From contig PMSW01000144.1 of assembly GCA_003168215.1 (NCBI GenBank), positions 43,105 through 76,288 on the forward strand: DNA of 33,184 nucleotides, given 5' to 3'. Shown here piece after piece: positions 23,131 to 31,490 of this stretch (position 1 is the first letter of the stretch; each line of letters begins with the position of its first letter). Origin of the DNA: Actinomycetota bacterium (GTDB lineage: Bacteria; Actinomycetota; Actinomycetes; Streptosporangiales; Streptosporangiaceae). Under the pieces are notes generated by a model. It was not told the DNA's origin, searched no databases, and saw only the letters and a list, made by a program, of their open reading frames with translations. The position numbers were made by a program, and so were the translations under genes.

Positions 23131-23574
23131 GCCGCCAGCGGTGACTGCCGGTGCCGTGGCAGGACGCGCGGCGGGCTGCGCGCGGCGGGCGCGGCGGCGG
23201 CGCGGCTTCGCGTCCGGCTCCTCGCGGATCAGCTCGATCACCGCGAGCGCGGCATTGTCGCCCTTGCGGGACCCGATCTTGGTGATCCGGGTGTAGCCGC
23301 CATCACGCTCGGAGAAACTCGGCCCGATCTCCGTGAAGAGCGTGTGGACGACGCCCTTGTCCGCGACCGCCGTCAGCACCTGACGCCGGGCGTGCAGGTC
23401 ACCCCGCTTGGCATAGGTGATCAGCCGCTCGGCATACGGCCGGAGCCGACGTGCCCTCGCCTCGGTGGTCGTGATCTTGCCATGCTCGAAAAGTGCCGTG
23501 GCAAGGTTCGCCAGCATGTGCTTCTGGTGCGCCGAGCTGCCGCCCATTCGGCGACCCTTGGTGGGCGTGGGCAT
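22861..23574 (-). CDS. rplQ: 50S ribosomal protein L17 with a long acidic tail
   Basis: This is a 237-residue protein. The conserved L17 core is residues 1-118 ([51 protein letters not shown]). L17 is usually about 120 residues in most bacteria and longer in actinobacteria. Here a basic linker (123-132) is followed by about 100 residues of Ala/Asp/Thr/Glu, with repeated DTADA and AIADA pentads, ending in ESDAADE. The tail is probably disordered and strongly acidic, odd for an rRNA-binding protein. ATG at 23574 has AGGAGAA upstream. Last gene of the alpha operon. Confidence 0.96.
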   Translation of the reverse strand: MPTPTKGRRMGGSSAHQKHMLANLATALFEHGKITTTEARARRLRPYAERLITYAKRGDLHARRQVLTAVADKGVVHTLFTEIGPSFSERDGGYTRITKIGSRKGDNAALAVIELIREEPDAKPRRRRARRAQPAARPATAPAVTAGGSPGSATADLDTADAATAETDTADADTADAAIADAAIADAAAAEAADQDDAVAEVAAQADAAGDVTADTDAADAEADTDTAATESDAADE

Positions 23575-23603
23575 GGAAAAGTTCTCCTCAATTGGCTACT
23601 GGA

Positions 23604-23617
23604 GGGCCGTGCGGCCC
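23604..23617 (-). promoter_or_regulatory. Stem-loop between rpoA and rplQ
   Basis: GGGCCG-TG-CGGCCC, a perfect 6-bp inverted repeat just after the rpoA stop in the 45-bp gap. No T-tract. Confidence 0.4.
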
Positions 23618-23619
23618 CG

Positions 23620-24636
23620 TCAGTACTGCTCGGTCTCGACGTAGCTCTCGTCGTCGTCCGCACCATAGCTGTCTGCCGCGGTCCCCGGATCGAATCCTGG
23701 CGGGGAGTCCTTCAGCGCGAGGCCCATGTCGATCAGCTTCTGCTTGACTTCCTCGATCGACTTCGCGCCGAAGTTACGGATATCGAGAAGATCCTGCTCG
23801 CTGCGGGCGACAAGCTCGCCCACGGTGTGAATGCCCTCGCGCTTGAGGCAGTTGTACGAGCGCACGGTGAGGTTCAGTTCCTCGATCGGCAGCGCCAGGT
23901 CCGCGGCCAGCGCGGCGTCGGTGGGCGACGGGCCGATGTCGACGCCCTCGGCATCGACGTTCAGCTCCCTGGCCAGCCCGAAGAGCTCGACCAGCGTCTT
24001 GCCTGCGCTTGCCACGGCGTCCCTGGGGCGCATGCAGGGCTTGGTCTCGACATCAAGGATGAGCCGGTCGAAGTCGGTGCGCTGCTCGACTCGGGTCGCC
24101 TCGACCTTGTAGGTGACCCGCATCACCGGCGAGTAGATCGAGTCGATCGGGATCCGGCCGATCTCCTGGCCCTGCTGCTTGTTCTGCGCGGCCGAGACAT
24201 AGCCGCGGCCCCGCTCGACCGTCAGCTCCATCTCCAGCTTGCCCTTGCTGTTCAGGGTGGCGATGTGCAGATCGGGATTGTGCACTTCCACGCCGGCCGG
24301 CGGGGCGATGTCCGCGGCGGTCACCGGCCCTGGCCCCTGCTTGCGCAGGTACATGGGGACGGGCTCGTCATGCTCGGACGAGACGACCAGTTCCTTCAGG
24401 TTCAGGATGATGTCGGTCACGTCCTCGGTGACCCCGGGGACGGTGGAGAACTCGTGCAGCACTCCCTCGACCCTGATGCTGGTCACTGCCGCGCCGGGGA
24501 TCGATGACAGCAGGGTCCGGCGGACCGAGTTTCCGATCGTGTAACCGAAACCCGGCTCAAGCGGCTCGATGACGAACCTGGACCGGAACTCGTCTACCGG
24601 TTCCTCGGTCAGGCTCGGGCGCTGGGCGATGAGCAT
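23620..24636 (-). CDS. rpoA: RNA polymerase alpha subunit
   Basis: This is a 338-residue protein that nucleates RNA polymerase assembly. The N-terminal domain (about 1-230) has the dimerisation signature [20 protein letters not shown] and the beta/beta'-contact regions. The C-terminal domain (about 255-315) has the UP-element/activator surface [19 protein letters not shown] and the helix [17 protein letters not shown] short acidic tail follows ([12 protein letters not shown]). The start ATG at 24636 has AAGGAAG upstream. It is normal in length and motifs, and is placed after rpsD as in Mycobacterium and Frankia. Confidence 0.98.
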   Translation of the reverse strand: MLIAQRPSLTEEPVDEFRSRFVIEPLEPGFGYTIGNSVRRTLLSSIPGAAVTSIRVEGVLHEFSTVPGVTEDVTDIILNLKELVVSSEHDEPVPMYLRKQGPGPVTAADIAPPAGVEVHNPDLHIATLNSKGKLEMELTVERGRGYVSAAQNKQQGQEIGRIPIDSIYSPVMRVTYKVEATRVEQRTDFDRLILDVETKPCMRPRDAVASAGKTLVELFGLARELNVDAEGVDIGPSPTDAALAADLALPIEELNLTVRSYNCLKREGIHTVGELVARSEQDLLDIRNFGAKSIEEVKQKLIDMGLALKDSPPGFDPGTAADSYGADDDESYVETEQY

Positions 24637-24711
24637 GGCTCTTCCTTTCCGCGCTGCCCGTTATTTGACAGTCGCGACTTCCGCTGACGAATGCCTGCCG
24701 GCCGGAGCCGC

Positions 24712-24736
24712 GGCCCGCCGCCGGTTGCGGCGGGCC
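24712..24736 (-). promoter_or_regulatory. Stem-loop between rpsD and rpoA
   Basis: A perfect 10-bp inverted repeat (24712-24721 with 24727-24736) with a 5-nt loop in the 110-bp gap. It has no T-tract. It may tune the rpsD/rpoA ratio by RNA processing or partial termination. Confidence 0.5.
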
Positions 24737-24746
24737 AGCAGGGGAG

Positions 24747-25373
24747 TTACTTGGAGTAAAACTCGACGATGAGCTGCTCCTGGACCTGGGTATCGATCTG
24801 TGCCCGGACCGGGAGCGCATGAACGAGGATACGCATCTTGTCGGGGATCACCTCGAGCCACGCGGGCGCGGTGCGGTCGCCGGACTCGGCGCGCGCTACC
24901 ACGAATGGCGTCATCTCATGCGATTTCGCCCGTACCTCGACGATATCGCTCTCGCTCACCCGGTAGGAGGGGATGTCGACCTTGCGCCCGTTGACGAGGA
25001 TGTGCCCGTGCCCGACAAGCTGGCGCGCCATGTCACGGCTCTTGGCGAACCCGGCCCGGTAGACCACGTTGTCGAGGCGGCTCTCCAGGATCTGGAGCAG
25101 CACCTCGCCGGTCTTCCCGCGCTTGCGGGTCGCCTCCTCGTAGTAGTTGTGGAACTGCCGCTCGAGGATGCCGTAGACCCGGCGGGCCTTTTGCTTCTCC
25201 CTGACCTGAAGCAGGAACTCGCTCTCCTTCGGCCGGTTCCTGCCGTGCTCGCCTGGCGGATAGGGCCGGATCTCAATGGGGCACTTGGGCGAATCGCACT
25301 TCGCGCCCTTAAGGAACAGCTTCATCTTCTCGCGGCGGCAGCGCTTGCAGTCCGCACCGGTGTATCGAGCCAT
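24747..25373 (-). CDS. rpsD: 30S ribosomal protein S4
   Basis: This is a 208-residue primary rRNA-binding protein that organises the 5' domain of 16S rRNA and often represses its own operon. The N-terminus carries a likely zinc site, C9, C12, C26 and C31 (ADCKRCRREK; KCDSPKCP), so this is the zinc-binding form. The S4 domain contains RLDNVVYRAGFAKSRDMARQ and LVGHGHILVNGRKVDIPSYR. ATG at 25373; GAGGAG lies 12 nt upstream. Encoded in the alpha operon, in contrast to Streptomyces where rpsD lies elsewhere. Confidence 0.97.
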   Translation of the reverse strand: MARYTGADCKRCRREKMKLFLKGAKCDSPKCPIEIRPYPPGEHGRNRPKESEFLLQVREKQKARRVYGILERQFHNYYEEATRKRGKTGEVLLQILESRLDNVVYRAGFAKSRDMARQLVGHGHILVNGRKVDIPSYRVSESDIVEVRAKSHEMTPFVVARAESGDRTAPAWLEVIPDKMRILVHALPVRAQIDTQVQEQLIVEFYSK

Positions 25374-25387
25374 GTTGTCGCTACTCC

Positions 25388-25789
25388 TCAGACCCGGCGC
25401 CGCTTGGGCGGGCGGCAGCCATTGTGCGGAACCGGGGTGACATCCTGAATCGAGCCGACCTCCAGGCCGGTCGCCTGCAGCGACCGGATGGCGGTTTCCC
25501 TCCCCGAGCCAGGCCCCTTGACGAAGACGTCGACCTTGCGCATGCCGTGCTCCATGGCGCGGCGCGCGGCGGCCTCTGCTGCCATCTGGGCGGCAAACGG
25601 CGTCGACTTACGCGAGCCCTTGAAGCCGACCTGGCCAGAGGACGCCCAGGCGATGACGCTGCCGCCAGGGTCGGTAATCGACACGATGGTGTTGTTGAAC
25701 GTGCTCCTGATATGAGCATGCCCGTGGGCGATGTTCTTTCGTTCCTTCCGGCGCACTTTCTTGGTGCCGGTACGGCTCTTGGGAGGCAT
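25388..25789 (-). CDS. rpsK: 30S ribosomal protein S11
   Basis: This is a 133-residue protein of the platform of the small subunit, near the mRNA exit. The conserved core [59 protein letters not shown] and the C-terminal [16 protein letters not shown] are all present. ATG at 25789 follows a strong GAGGAG. It is 14 nt before rpsD and 45 bp after rpsM. Confidence 0.97.
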   Translation of the reverse strand: MPPKSRTGTKKVRRKERKNIAHGHAHIRSTFNNTIVSITDPGGSVIAWASSGQVGFKGSRKSTPFAAQMAAEAAARRAMEHGMRKVDVFVKGPGSGRETAIRSLQATGLEVGSIQDVTPVPHNGCRPPKRRRV

Positions 25790-25817
25790 CCTGCTCCTCT
25801 ACTCCCGGAGGTGGTCG

Positions 25818-25835
25818 GTCCGCGATCTCGCGGAC
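25818..25835 (-). promoter_or_regulatory. Stem-loop at the rpsM stop codon
   Basis: GTCCGCGA-TC-TCGCGGAC, a perfect 8-bp inverted repeat that begins within the rpsM TAG and fills half of the rpsM-rpsK gap. No T-tract. Confidence 0.45.
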
Positions 25836-26215
25836 TACTTCTTCCCGGCCTTCTTGCGGCCGGCCACTGTCTTCTTCTTGCCCTTCCTGGTACGGGCATT
25901 GGTCTGCGTGCGCTGACCGTGCACAGGAAGCGAGCGGCGATGACGGATGCCCTGGTAGCAGCCGATCTCGACCTTGCGGCGTATGTCGGCCTGCACCTCA
26001 CGGCGCAGGTCGCCTTCCACCTTGTAGGTTGCCTCGATCCAGTCCCTCAGGCGGACCAGGTCGTCATCGCCGAGGTCGTGGACGCGGGTGTCCCCGCTGA
26101 CGCCGGTCGCCTCGAGTGTCTCAAGGGCGCGGGTCCGGCCGATTCCGTAGACATACGTAAGAGCAACCTCCAGGCGCTTGTCGCGCGGGAGGTCAACGCC
26201 AACCAGGCGTGCCAT
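25835..26215 (-). CDS. rpsM: 30S ribosomal protein S13
   Basis: This is a 126-residue protein of the small-subunit head that touches 5S/L5 of the large subunit and tRNA. The N-terminus is [20 protein letters not shown], the helix-hairpin-helix region [17 protein letters not shown], then [38 protein letters not shown] and a basic tail. ATG at 26215 with GAAGGAGAA upstream fixes the start; the frame is open further 5' without similarity. Confidence 0.97.
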   Translation of the reverse strand: MARLVGVDLPRDKRLEVALTYVYGIGRTRALETLEATGVSGDTRVHDLGDDDLVRLRDWIEATYKVEGDLRREVQADIRRKVEIGCYQGIRHRRSLPVHGQRTQTNARTRKGKKKTVAGRKKAGKK

Positions 26216-26272
26216 CCGGGCAGTTCTCCTTCGTGTCGCGGAGGTCCTGCGCGCCGCTCCCCGTCCCTGCCC

Positions 26273-26334
26273 GGCCGGGGCCCCGGCCTCCTCCGGGGGT
26301 GATCCGCGCCCGGCTGGATAGCCGGCCGCGGATC
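26273..26334 (-). promoter_or_regulatory. Two inverted repeats between rpmJ and rpsM
   Basis: 26301-26334 is a stem of 8 plus 6 bp with one internal mismatch and loop GGAT. 26273-26288 is a 16-bp self-complementary palindrome (GGCCGGGG-CCCCGGCC). Both lie in the 142-bp gap. They could be attenuation or RNA-processing elements; neither has a T-tract. Confidence 0.5.
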
Positions 26335-26357
26335 GCGGTGCGTGTCTTCGGTGTTGC

Positions 26358-26471
26358 TCAGCCCTGCCGCTGCTTGTGCCGCGGGTCAGAGCAGATGACC
26401 ATGACACGGCCGTGCCGGCGAATGATCCGGCACTTGCTGCAGATCTTCTTCACACTCGGCTTGACCTTCAC
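26358..26471 (-). CDS. rpmJ: 50S ribosomal protein L36
   Basis: This is a 37-residue zinc-ribbon protein. The sequence begins [14 protein letters not shown] and has the zinc ligands C11, C14, C27 and H32 ([12 protein letters not shown] at the end). The start is GTG at 26471 with GAGGAG upstream; the length and every conserved position match the zinc-binding form. It follows infA by 52 bp, the usual order. Confidence 0.96.
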   Translation of the reverse strand: MKVKPSVKKICSKCRIIRRHGRVMVICSDPRHKQRQG

Positions 26472-26490
26472 GATGGTCTCCTCATGCACC

Positions 26491-26509
26491 CGGGCCGTGG
26501 CGTGGCCCG
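26491..26509 (-). promoter_or_regulatory. Stem-loop between infA and rpmJ
   Basis: CGGGCC-GTGGCGT-GGCCCG: 6-bp arms, 7-nt loop, in the 52-bp gap just upstream of the rpmJ ribosome site. Confidence 0.35.
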
Positions 26510-26523
26510 CGTGCCGCTAGCTG

Positions 26524-26745
26524 TTACTTGTATCGGTAGACGATCCGCCCGCGACTCAGGTCGTACGGGCTCAGTTCAACGACTACCCGGTCGTCGGGAA
26601 GAATCCGGATGTAGTGCATCCTCATCTTCCCGCTGATGTGGGCCAGGACTTTGTGCCCGTTGTCCAGCTCCACCCTGAAGAAGGCATTGGGAAGTGATTC
26701 CACGACCGTGCCCTCGATCTCGATGGCGCCGTCTTTCTTGGGCAT
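26524..26745 (-). CDS. infA: Translation initiation factor IF-1
   Basis: This is a 73-residue OB-fold protein that occupies the ribosomal A site during initiation. The sequence [20 protein letters not shown], then [20 protein letters not shown] and [20 protein letters not shown], ending IVYRYK, is typical and complete. The start ATG at 26745 is fixed by similarity. The GGAGG upstream is only 2 nt from it, unusually close. The frame extends to 26808, so a longer form cannot be excluded. Confidence 0.97.
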   Translation of the reverse strand: MPKKDGAIEIEGTVVESLPNAFFRVELDNGHKVLAHISGKMRMHYIRILPDDRVVVELSPYDLSRGRIVYRYK

Positions 26746-27140
26746 ATCCTCCGCGCTTCGCTGATAGATCGTTAGCCTGGCTGACCTGACGCTAGTGCTA
26801 ACTGGCAACCATTTTCGGTTATTCCTGGCCTGCCGTGCTCATGGTGCCGTGCAGGCTCATACTGTCGTCGTTTGGCTTCCCCGCTCCAGCCGTACTCGCG
26901 CACATTCTCCGGAAACGGGCGGCCCAACCGGAGTAGCTGCCTTCGCACCTCAGGCTCAAGCCATACGGGAACGGCAGCCCATTGGGGCCGCAACAGAGTG
27001 TACGCGAGACGCGGCGGCAACGCGAACCGGGGGGCGCTGGCCCGCGGCGTGCAGCCAGGAACCGCAGCGCCAGGGCCGGCGCGAGGGCCGCGACCGCTGG
27101 CGGATCAGGTCACCGATCCGGGCCGGCTGGCGAAATCAGG
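26746..27140. other. Gap between the DUF1707 gene and infA
   Basis: This 395-bp region probably contains a promoter for infA-rpmJ-rpsM and onwards, but no clean -35/-10 pair was found. It holds a weak minus-strand open frame (26772-27020) and, at its right end, a direct repeat shared with the DUF1707 stop region. Confidence 0.5.
26772..27020 (-). CDS. Weak candidate small protein (82 aa)
   Basis: A TTG-started frame between the DUF1707 gene and infA encodes 82 residues with a varied, non-repetitive composition ([40 protein letters not shown]). This is unlike the Ala/Arg-rich shadow frames elsewhere. Against it: no ribosome site, third-position GC lower than neighbours and no family I recognise. 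It may be a real small gene, a decayed fragment or chance. Confidence 0.2.
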   Translation of the reverse strand: MPPRLAYTLLRPQWAAVPVWLEPEVRRQLLRLGRPFPENVREYGWSGEAKRRQYEPARHHEHGRPGITENGCQLALASGQPG

Positions 27141-27150
27141 TCACCGATCC
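27104..27150. repeat. Direct repeat spanning the DUF1707 stop
   Basis: ATCAGGTCACCGATCC occurs identically at 27135-27150, across the gene's TGA, and at 27104-27119 downstream (period 31). A third, degraded copy (CGTCACCGAG) lies just inside the gene. Confidence 0.8.
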
Positions 27151-27671
27151 TGGGATCCGTCACCGAGCTGATCCGGATTCCGGCCCGGCCCCAGGTGGCC
27201 GTGCCCCCGGCGGACTCCGCCGGAGATCCAGTCGGCCAGCGTCAGCGCCCCCCACGGCCCGACGACCCACAGGAACCACGGATAGCCGGCGCCGCTGAGC
27301 GCCCAGATCACGATGAGGACCAGGCTGGTACTGAGCCACGATCCCCAGGCCGCCCCCCAGCGCGCGGAGAACCTGCCCCGGTTCTTGGTCACCTGGCCAT
27401 CATGGAACCGCACCGAGGGGAGCGAGTCGTGCCCGGGGGCAGGCGCGCGGTAACGCGGCAGGGACGCATCCGGCAGCCGGTAGAGGTCGATGCCCGGCAG
27501 GTCCACCAGGATCTCGTCCAGCTCACCCATCGTCTTGGCCGCGTAGACCTTGTCGAGCCGCTCGTTGAATTCCTCGGGGGTCAGCCTGCCTACCGCGTGG
27601 TGCTCGCGGAGCAGCGACGCGGCGCGGTCCCTGTCCGCGTCGGAAGCCCGGATCCTGGGGTCAGCCGGCAT
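27141..27671 (-). CDS. DUF1707 and 2TM-domain membrane protein
   Basis: This is a 176-residue protein. Residues 5-58 are the actinobacterial DUF1707 domain (IRASDADRDRAASLLREHHA; GRLTPEEFNERLDKVYAAKT), a SHOCT-like helical module. After a Pro-rich linker, two membrane helices lie at about 112-128 and 130-146 (SLVLIVIWALSGAGYPWFLW). The tail is Gly/Asp-rich. Function is unknown; such proteins are thought to bind other proteins or nucleic acids at the membrane. It has a strong ribosome site (GGAGG) and starts 11 bp after map, so it is cotranscribed with secY-adk-map, an unusual insertion between map and infA. Confidence 0.88.
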   Translation of the reverse strand: MPADPRIRASDADRDRAASLLREHHAVGRLTPEEFNERLDKVYAAKTMGELDEILVDLPGIDLYRLPDASLPRYRAPAPGHDSLPSVRFHDGQVTKNRGRFSARWGAAWGSWLSTSLVLIVIWALSGAGYPWFLWVVGPWGALTLADWISGGVRRGHGHLGPGRNPDQLGDGSQDR

Positions 27672-27682
27672 CGGGGTCCTCC

Positions 27683-28549
27683 TCAGCCGCTCGATCGTGC
27701 GGCGGAAGATACCGGGCCGGCCGGCTGGCCCGCCGCCAGCCCGCCGGGAAGCCGGGCGAGCCCGGCCCGCCCGCCGTCCTCCGCGGTCAGCACCCAGGGC
27801 CCGTCCGCGGTGATCGCCACGGTGTGCTCGAAGTGCGCGGAGGAGGTCCCGTCCGCGCTGACGACGGTCCAGCCATCATCGAGTACCCGGGCGTGCCGCT
27901 GGCCGAGGACGAGCATGGGCTCGATCGCGAGCGTCATCCCGTCGGCCAGCACCGGCCCCCGGCCGGGCTTGCCGTAGTTGGGCACCGGCGGATACATGTG
28001 CATCTGCGTGCCGATGCCGTGGCCGGTGTACTCCTGCACGACCCCGTACGGCCCGCTGGACCTGGCGCTCGCCTCGATCGCGCGGGAGATGTCCGTCAGC
28101 CGGTTGCCGGGCCTGGCCAGGGCCAGGCCATGCCAGAGTGCCGTTTCGCATGCCTCGATCAGCCGGGCAGTCTCGGCATCGATCGCGCCGACGCCAACGG
28201 TGACGGCGGCGTCGCCGTGCCAGCCCGCCGCGATCGCGCCGCAGTCAATCGAGATCAGGTCACCAGCCGCCAGCCGCCGGTCCGGGCTGGGGATGCCGTG
28301 CACGATCTCGTCGTTGACGGAGGTGCAGATCGTGGCGGGAAAGCCGTGATAGCCCTTGAAGGACGGGACCGCGCCGGCCGCGCGGATCTCGCGCTCGGCG
28401 ATGGCGTCCAGTTCCGCTGTCGTGACGCCCGGCCCGACCGCGCTGACGGCGGCACGCAGGGCGCGCGCCACGACCAGGCCCGCCTCGCGCATCCGCTCGA
28501 GCTGGGCTGGCGACTTGATCTGAATTGGCGGTTCCCGCCTCATCCGCAT
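27683..28549 (-). CDS. map: Methionine aminopeptidase, type I
   Basis: This is a 288-residue cytoplasmic metallopeptidase that removes the initiator Met. The substrate His is H84 in NDEIVHGIPS. Metal ligands are D102 (SIDCGA), D113 (GWHGDAAVT), H177 (EYTGHGIG), E210 (AIEPML) and E241 (FEHTVAIT). All five ligands are present. ATG at 28549 is chosen for the GGAGG seven bases upstream; 28573 and 28543 are alternatives. The C-terminus has about 30 extra Ala/Gly/Pro-rich residues. It lies 50 bp downstream of adk. Confidence 0.97.
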   Translation of the reverse strand: MRMRREPPIQIKSPAQLERMREAGLVVARALRAAVSAVGPGVTTAELDAIAEREIRAAGAVPSFKGYHGFPATICTSVNDEIVHGIPSPDRRLAAGDLISIDCGAIAAGWHGDAAVTVGVGAIDAETARLIEACETALWHGLALARPGNRLTDISRAIEASARSSGPYGVVQEYTGHGIGTQMHMYPPVPNYGKPGRGPVLADGMTLAIEPMLVLGQRHARVLDDGWTVVSADGTSSAHFEHTVAITADGPWVLTAEDGGRAGLARLPGGLAAGQPAGPVSSAARSSG

Positions 28550-28599
28550 GCTGCCTCCGGGGTCGTACTCCACGTTACCCGCAGAAGAGGGGAGCCTCC

Positions 28600-29253
28600 T
28601 CAGCGGATAAAGCGCCGCAGCGCGGCCAGCGCCCGGTCGGTGATCTCCTCCACCGGCCCGGTGGCATCGATCCCGAGCAGCGTTCCCTCGTCCGCGTAGA
28701 ACGCGATCAGCGGCTGCGTCTGCTGGGCATAGACATCCAGCCGGTGCCTGATGGTGTCCTCGCGGTCGTCATCGCGCTGGAAGAGCTCGCCACCGCAGTC
28801 ATCGCAGCGATCCCGGTGCGACGGCGGATCGAACGTCGCATGCCATACCCGCCCGCACCTGCGGCACGTCCGCCTGCCGGATAGCCGCCTGACCACCTCG
28901 TCGTCGTCCACCACCAGCTCGAGGACGATGTCCAGCCTGGTGTCCCAGTCGGACAGCATCTTCTTCAGCGTCTCGGCCTGCGGCACGTTGCGCGGGAAGC
29001 CGTCCAGCAGGAAACCGGCCTGCGCGTCGTCTTCCTGCAGACGGCTCGTCACCATCGCTATCGTGACCTGATCGGGGACCAGGTCACCCCGGTCCATGTA
29101 GTCCTTGGCGCGCCTGCCCAGCATGGTGCCCGAGGTGACGTTAGACCTGAAGATATCCCCTGTCGAGATTTTCGGGATCGCCAGGTGCGACGCTATGAAC
29201 TGGGCCTGGGTCCCCTTGCCCGCACCGGGGGGCCCGACGAGGACGGCGCGCAC
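28600..29253 (-). CDS. adk: Adenylate kinase, zinc-lid form
   Basis: This is a 217-residue enzyme interconverting ATP + AMP and 2 ADP. P-loop GPPGAGKGT (7-15), AMP-binding STGD and [15 protein letters not shown]. The LID carries four Cys, C130, C133, C150 and C153 ([15 protein letters not shown]), the structural zinc type, whereas several actinobacterial homologues have a short LID without Cys. The start is GTG at 29253, sharing its G with the secY TAG, so it is translationally coupled to secY. Confidence 0.97.
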   Translation of the reverse strand: MRAVLVGPPGAGKGTQAQFIASHLAIPKISTGDIFRSNVTSGTMLGRRAKDYMDRGDLVPDQVTIAMVTSRLQEDDAQAGFLLDGFPRNVPQAETLKKMLSDWDTRLDIVLELVVDDDEVVRRLSGRRTCRRCGRVWHATFDPPSHRDRCDDCGGELFQRDDDREDTIRHRLDVYAQQTQPLIAFYADEGTLLGIDATGPVEEITDRALAALRRFIR

Positions 29254-30584
29254 TACCGCAGGAAACCCTCATAGTTACGCTGCTGCAGCTGGCTTTCGAT
29301 CTGCTTCACCGTATCGAGGCCCACCCCCACCATGATCAGGATGCTCGTACCGCCGAGCGGGAACTGCGAAGATGCCCCGACCAGGCCGATCGCGACCATC
29401 GGGATGAGCGCGACAACGCCCAGGTATACCGATCCAGGGGCAGTCAGCCGGGTAAGCACGTAGTTGAGGTACTCCGCGGTCGGCCGGCCGGGACGGATCC
29501 CGGGGATGAAGCCACCGTATTTCTTCATGTTGTCGGCGACCTCTACCGGGTCGAAGGTGATCGACACGTAGAAGTAGGTGAAGAACACGATCAGCACGAA
29601 GAACGAGCCCATGTAGTAGGGCGAGTTGCCGACGTTAACGTTCAGGTGGGCACTTATCCAGTTCACCCAGGCTTGCGGATGCTTCGCATTCCCGAACAGC
29701 TGGGACGCGAGCAGCGGGATGTACAGCAGGGACGACGCGAAGATCACCGGGATGACGCCGGCCTGATTCACCTTCAGCGGGATATACGTCGATGTACCGC
29801 CATACATCTTCCGCCCGACCATTCGTTTCGCGTACTGCACGGGAATCCGGCGCTGCGCCTGCTCCATGAAGGCCACGAAGGCGATGACTGCCACTCCCAC
29901 CGCGAGCACCAGGATGAAGATGAATGCGTGCTTCTCCCGGTAGATGGCCAGCATCTCGCCGGGGATGACGGCGATGACCTGAGTGAAGATCATCAGTGAC
30001 ATGCCGTTGCCCACGCCGCGGTCGGTGATCAGCTCGCCCAGCCACATGATCACCGCCGTGCCCGCGGTCATGCAGATGACCATCGTGGTGATCGTGAACA
30101 CCGACGGGTCCGGGATCAGCGGGTTACCGGCCGGGCAGGTCGGGATCAGGTTCCCCGACCTGGCCAGCGCCACGATGCCGGTGGACTGCAGGATGCCCAG
30201 GCCCACCGTCAGGTAACGGGTGTACTGGGTGATCTTTGCCTGCCCGCTCTGCCCCTCCTGGCGAAGCGTCTCCAGCCGCGGGATCACCTTGACGAGCAAC
30301 TGCAGAATGATGCTCGCGGTGATATAAGGCATGATGCCCAGCGCGAATACCGACAGCTTCAGCAGCGCGCCGCCGCTGAGCAGGTTGACGAGCTGGAACA
30401 CGCTCGCGCCGCCGCTGCTGGTGGCGGTGGCCGAGGCGTTCAGGCAGATAGTGACGTTCTTCTCGGAGATCCCCGGCGTCGGCAGTGACGCCCCGAGCCG
30501 GAACATCGCGATGATGAAGAGCGTGAACAGCAGCTTCGTACGCAGGTCAGGCGTCCGGAATGCGCGGATGAACCCGGTCAGCAT
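29253..30584 (-). CDS. secY: Protein translocase subunit SecY
   Basis: This is a 443-residue central channel of the Sec translocon, with ten membrane helices predicted. Family landmarks are [17 protein letters not shown] near the N-terminus (helix 1), [15 protein letters not shown] (helix 2), [34 protein letters not shown], the basic cytoplasmic loop [19 protein letters not shown] (ribosome/SecA contact) and [19 protein letters not shown] at 30584 has AGGACGG upstream. A 195-bp gap before it separates it from rplO and may hold a secondary promoter, as known for secY in other actinobacteria. Confidence 0.98.
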   Translation of the reverse strand: MLTGFIRAFRTPDLRTKLLFTLFIIAMFRLGASLPTPGISEKNVTICLNASATATSSGGASVFQLVNLLSGGALLKLSVFALGIMPYITASIILQLLVKVIPRLETLRQEGQSGQAKITQYTRYLTVGLGILQSTGIVALARSGNLIPTCPAGNPLIPDPSVFTITTMVICMTAGTAVIMWLGELITDRGVGNGMSLMIFTQVIAVIPGEMLAIYREKHAFIFILVLAVGVAVIAFVAFMEQAQRRIPVQYAKRMVGRKMYGGTSTYIPLKVNQAGVIPVIFASSLLYIPLLASQLFGNAKHPQAWVNWISAHLNVNVGNSPYYMGSFFVLIVFFTYFYVSITFDPVEVADNMKKYGGFIPGIRPGRPTAEYLNYVLTRLTAPGSVYLGVVALIPMVAIGLVGASSQFPLGGTSILIMVGVGLDTVKQIESQLQQRNYEGFLR

Positions 30585-30672
30585 GCGCCGTCCTCACGTC
30601 GGTGGGTCAACATCTGCCGCTCCTGGTTACGGGGCTCGCCCGGACGGATCTGGGGCGTGACATGCACGCCGA

Positions 30673-30678
30673 AGTCTA
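30673..30678 (-). promoter_or_regulatory. Possible -10 box for secY-adk-map
   Basis: On the minus strand TAGACT (TAnnnT type) lies about 90 bp upstream of secY. No recognisable -35. Weak. Confidence 0.25.
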
Positions 30679-30709
30679 ACCTGCGCACAGCACCCCGGCA
30701 GCCCGGCGT

Positions 30710-30746
30710 GAGCCCGCGGCCGCCGGCCGCATGAGCGGCGGGGCTC
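30710..30746 (-). promoter_or_regulatory. Hairpin between rplO and secY
   Basis: An outer stem GAGCCC/GGGCTC (30710-30715 with 30741-30746) and an inner stem GCCGC/GCGGC (30719-30723 with 30735-30739) form a hairpin with a small asymmetric bulge. No T-tract. Could reduce read-through into secY. Confidence 0.4.
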
Positions 30747-30779
30747 GCGGGCATACGGCCGGCGCCGGCGGTGGTCATC

Positions 30780-31292
30780 TCACAGCTCGGTGACGGTTCC
30801 GCCTGCCGCAGTGATCTTCTCCCGGGCGGCTGCGGAGAACGCGTGCGCGGTCACCCGCAGCCCCGCCACTGCCTCGCCGGAGCCGAGCACCTTGACGAGC
30901 TCGCCCGAGCGCACCGCTCCCCGGGCAACGAGGTCGTCGGGGGTGACGTCCCCGCCCGCCGGGTACAGCGCGGTCAGCTGGCCGGTATTGACCACCTGGT
31001 AAGTGGTCTTGAAGCCGGTGTTGGAGAAGCCGCCCAGCTTCGGCAGCCTGCGGTGCAGGGGCATCTGGCCGCCCTCGAACCCGGGTGCCACCTTGTTGCG
31101 CGCCTTGGTGCCCTTGGTGCCGCGGCCTGCCGTCTTGCCCTTCGATGCCTCGCCGCGGCCGACCCGGGTCCGGGCCGTGCGCGATCCCGGCGCGGGCCGC
31201 AGGTGGTGGAGCTTCAGTCCCCGGCCTTGCTGGGCAGCGCCGCCTTCCTGGGTAACGGCGCCCGGGCTTTCCTCAGTATCGCTGCCTGCCAT
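30780..31292 (-). CDS. rplO: 50S ribosomal protein L15
   Basis: This is a 170-residue protein. The conserved body begins [20 protein letters not shown] (about residue 26) and contains [40 protein letters not shown] and the C-terminal [19 protein letters not shown]. About 25 acidic, Gly/Gln-rich residues precede the body, and no start codon lies closer, so the extension is real. ATG at 31292 follows AGGAGG (inside the end of rpmD) and sits 1 nt after the rpmD stop. A TTG at 31301 is an alternative. Confidence 0.96.
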   Translation of the reverse strand: MAGSDTEESPGAVTQEGGAAQQGRGLKLHHLRPAPGSRTARTRVGRGEASKGKTAGRGTKGTKARNKVAPGFEGGQMPLHRRLPKLGGFSNTGFKTTYQVVNTGQLTALYPAGGDVTPDDLVARGAVRSGELVKVLGSGEAVAGLRVTAHAFSAAAREKITAAGGTVTEL

Positions 31293-31293
31293 A

Positions 31294-31476
31294 TCAGTCA
31301 ACCTCCTCGACGGTGACCAGATGGCGCACCGCCTGGATCATGCCGCGGATCTCCGGCCGGTCCGCCTTCAGTACCACTGCGCCGATCCGCCGGAGGCCCA
31401 GCGAGCGCAGCGTGTCCCGCTGCACCTGCGTGCCGCCGATCTTCGACTTGACCTGGGTGACCTTCAGCTCTGTCAT
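31294..31476 (-). CDS. rpmD: 50S ribosomal protein L30
   Basis: This is a 60-residue protein: [31 protein letters not shown] and [17 protein letters not shown] match the short bacterial L30 throughout. ATG at 31476 follows GGAG, 14 nt after the rpsE stop. Confidence 0.96.
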   Translation of the reverse strand: MTELKVTQVKSKIGGTQVQRDTLRSLGLRRIGAVVLKADRPEIRGMIQAVRHLVTVEEVD

Positions 31477-31490
31477 CTCCGCACTCCCGC

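Noticed and set aside
22354-24507. 717-codon plus-strand open frame
   Set aside because: It runs opposite truA, rplQ and rpoA. Its Val/Gly/Arg repeats come from the L17 tail repeats; it is not a plausible gene despite its length.
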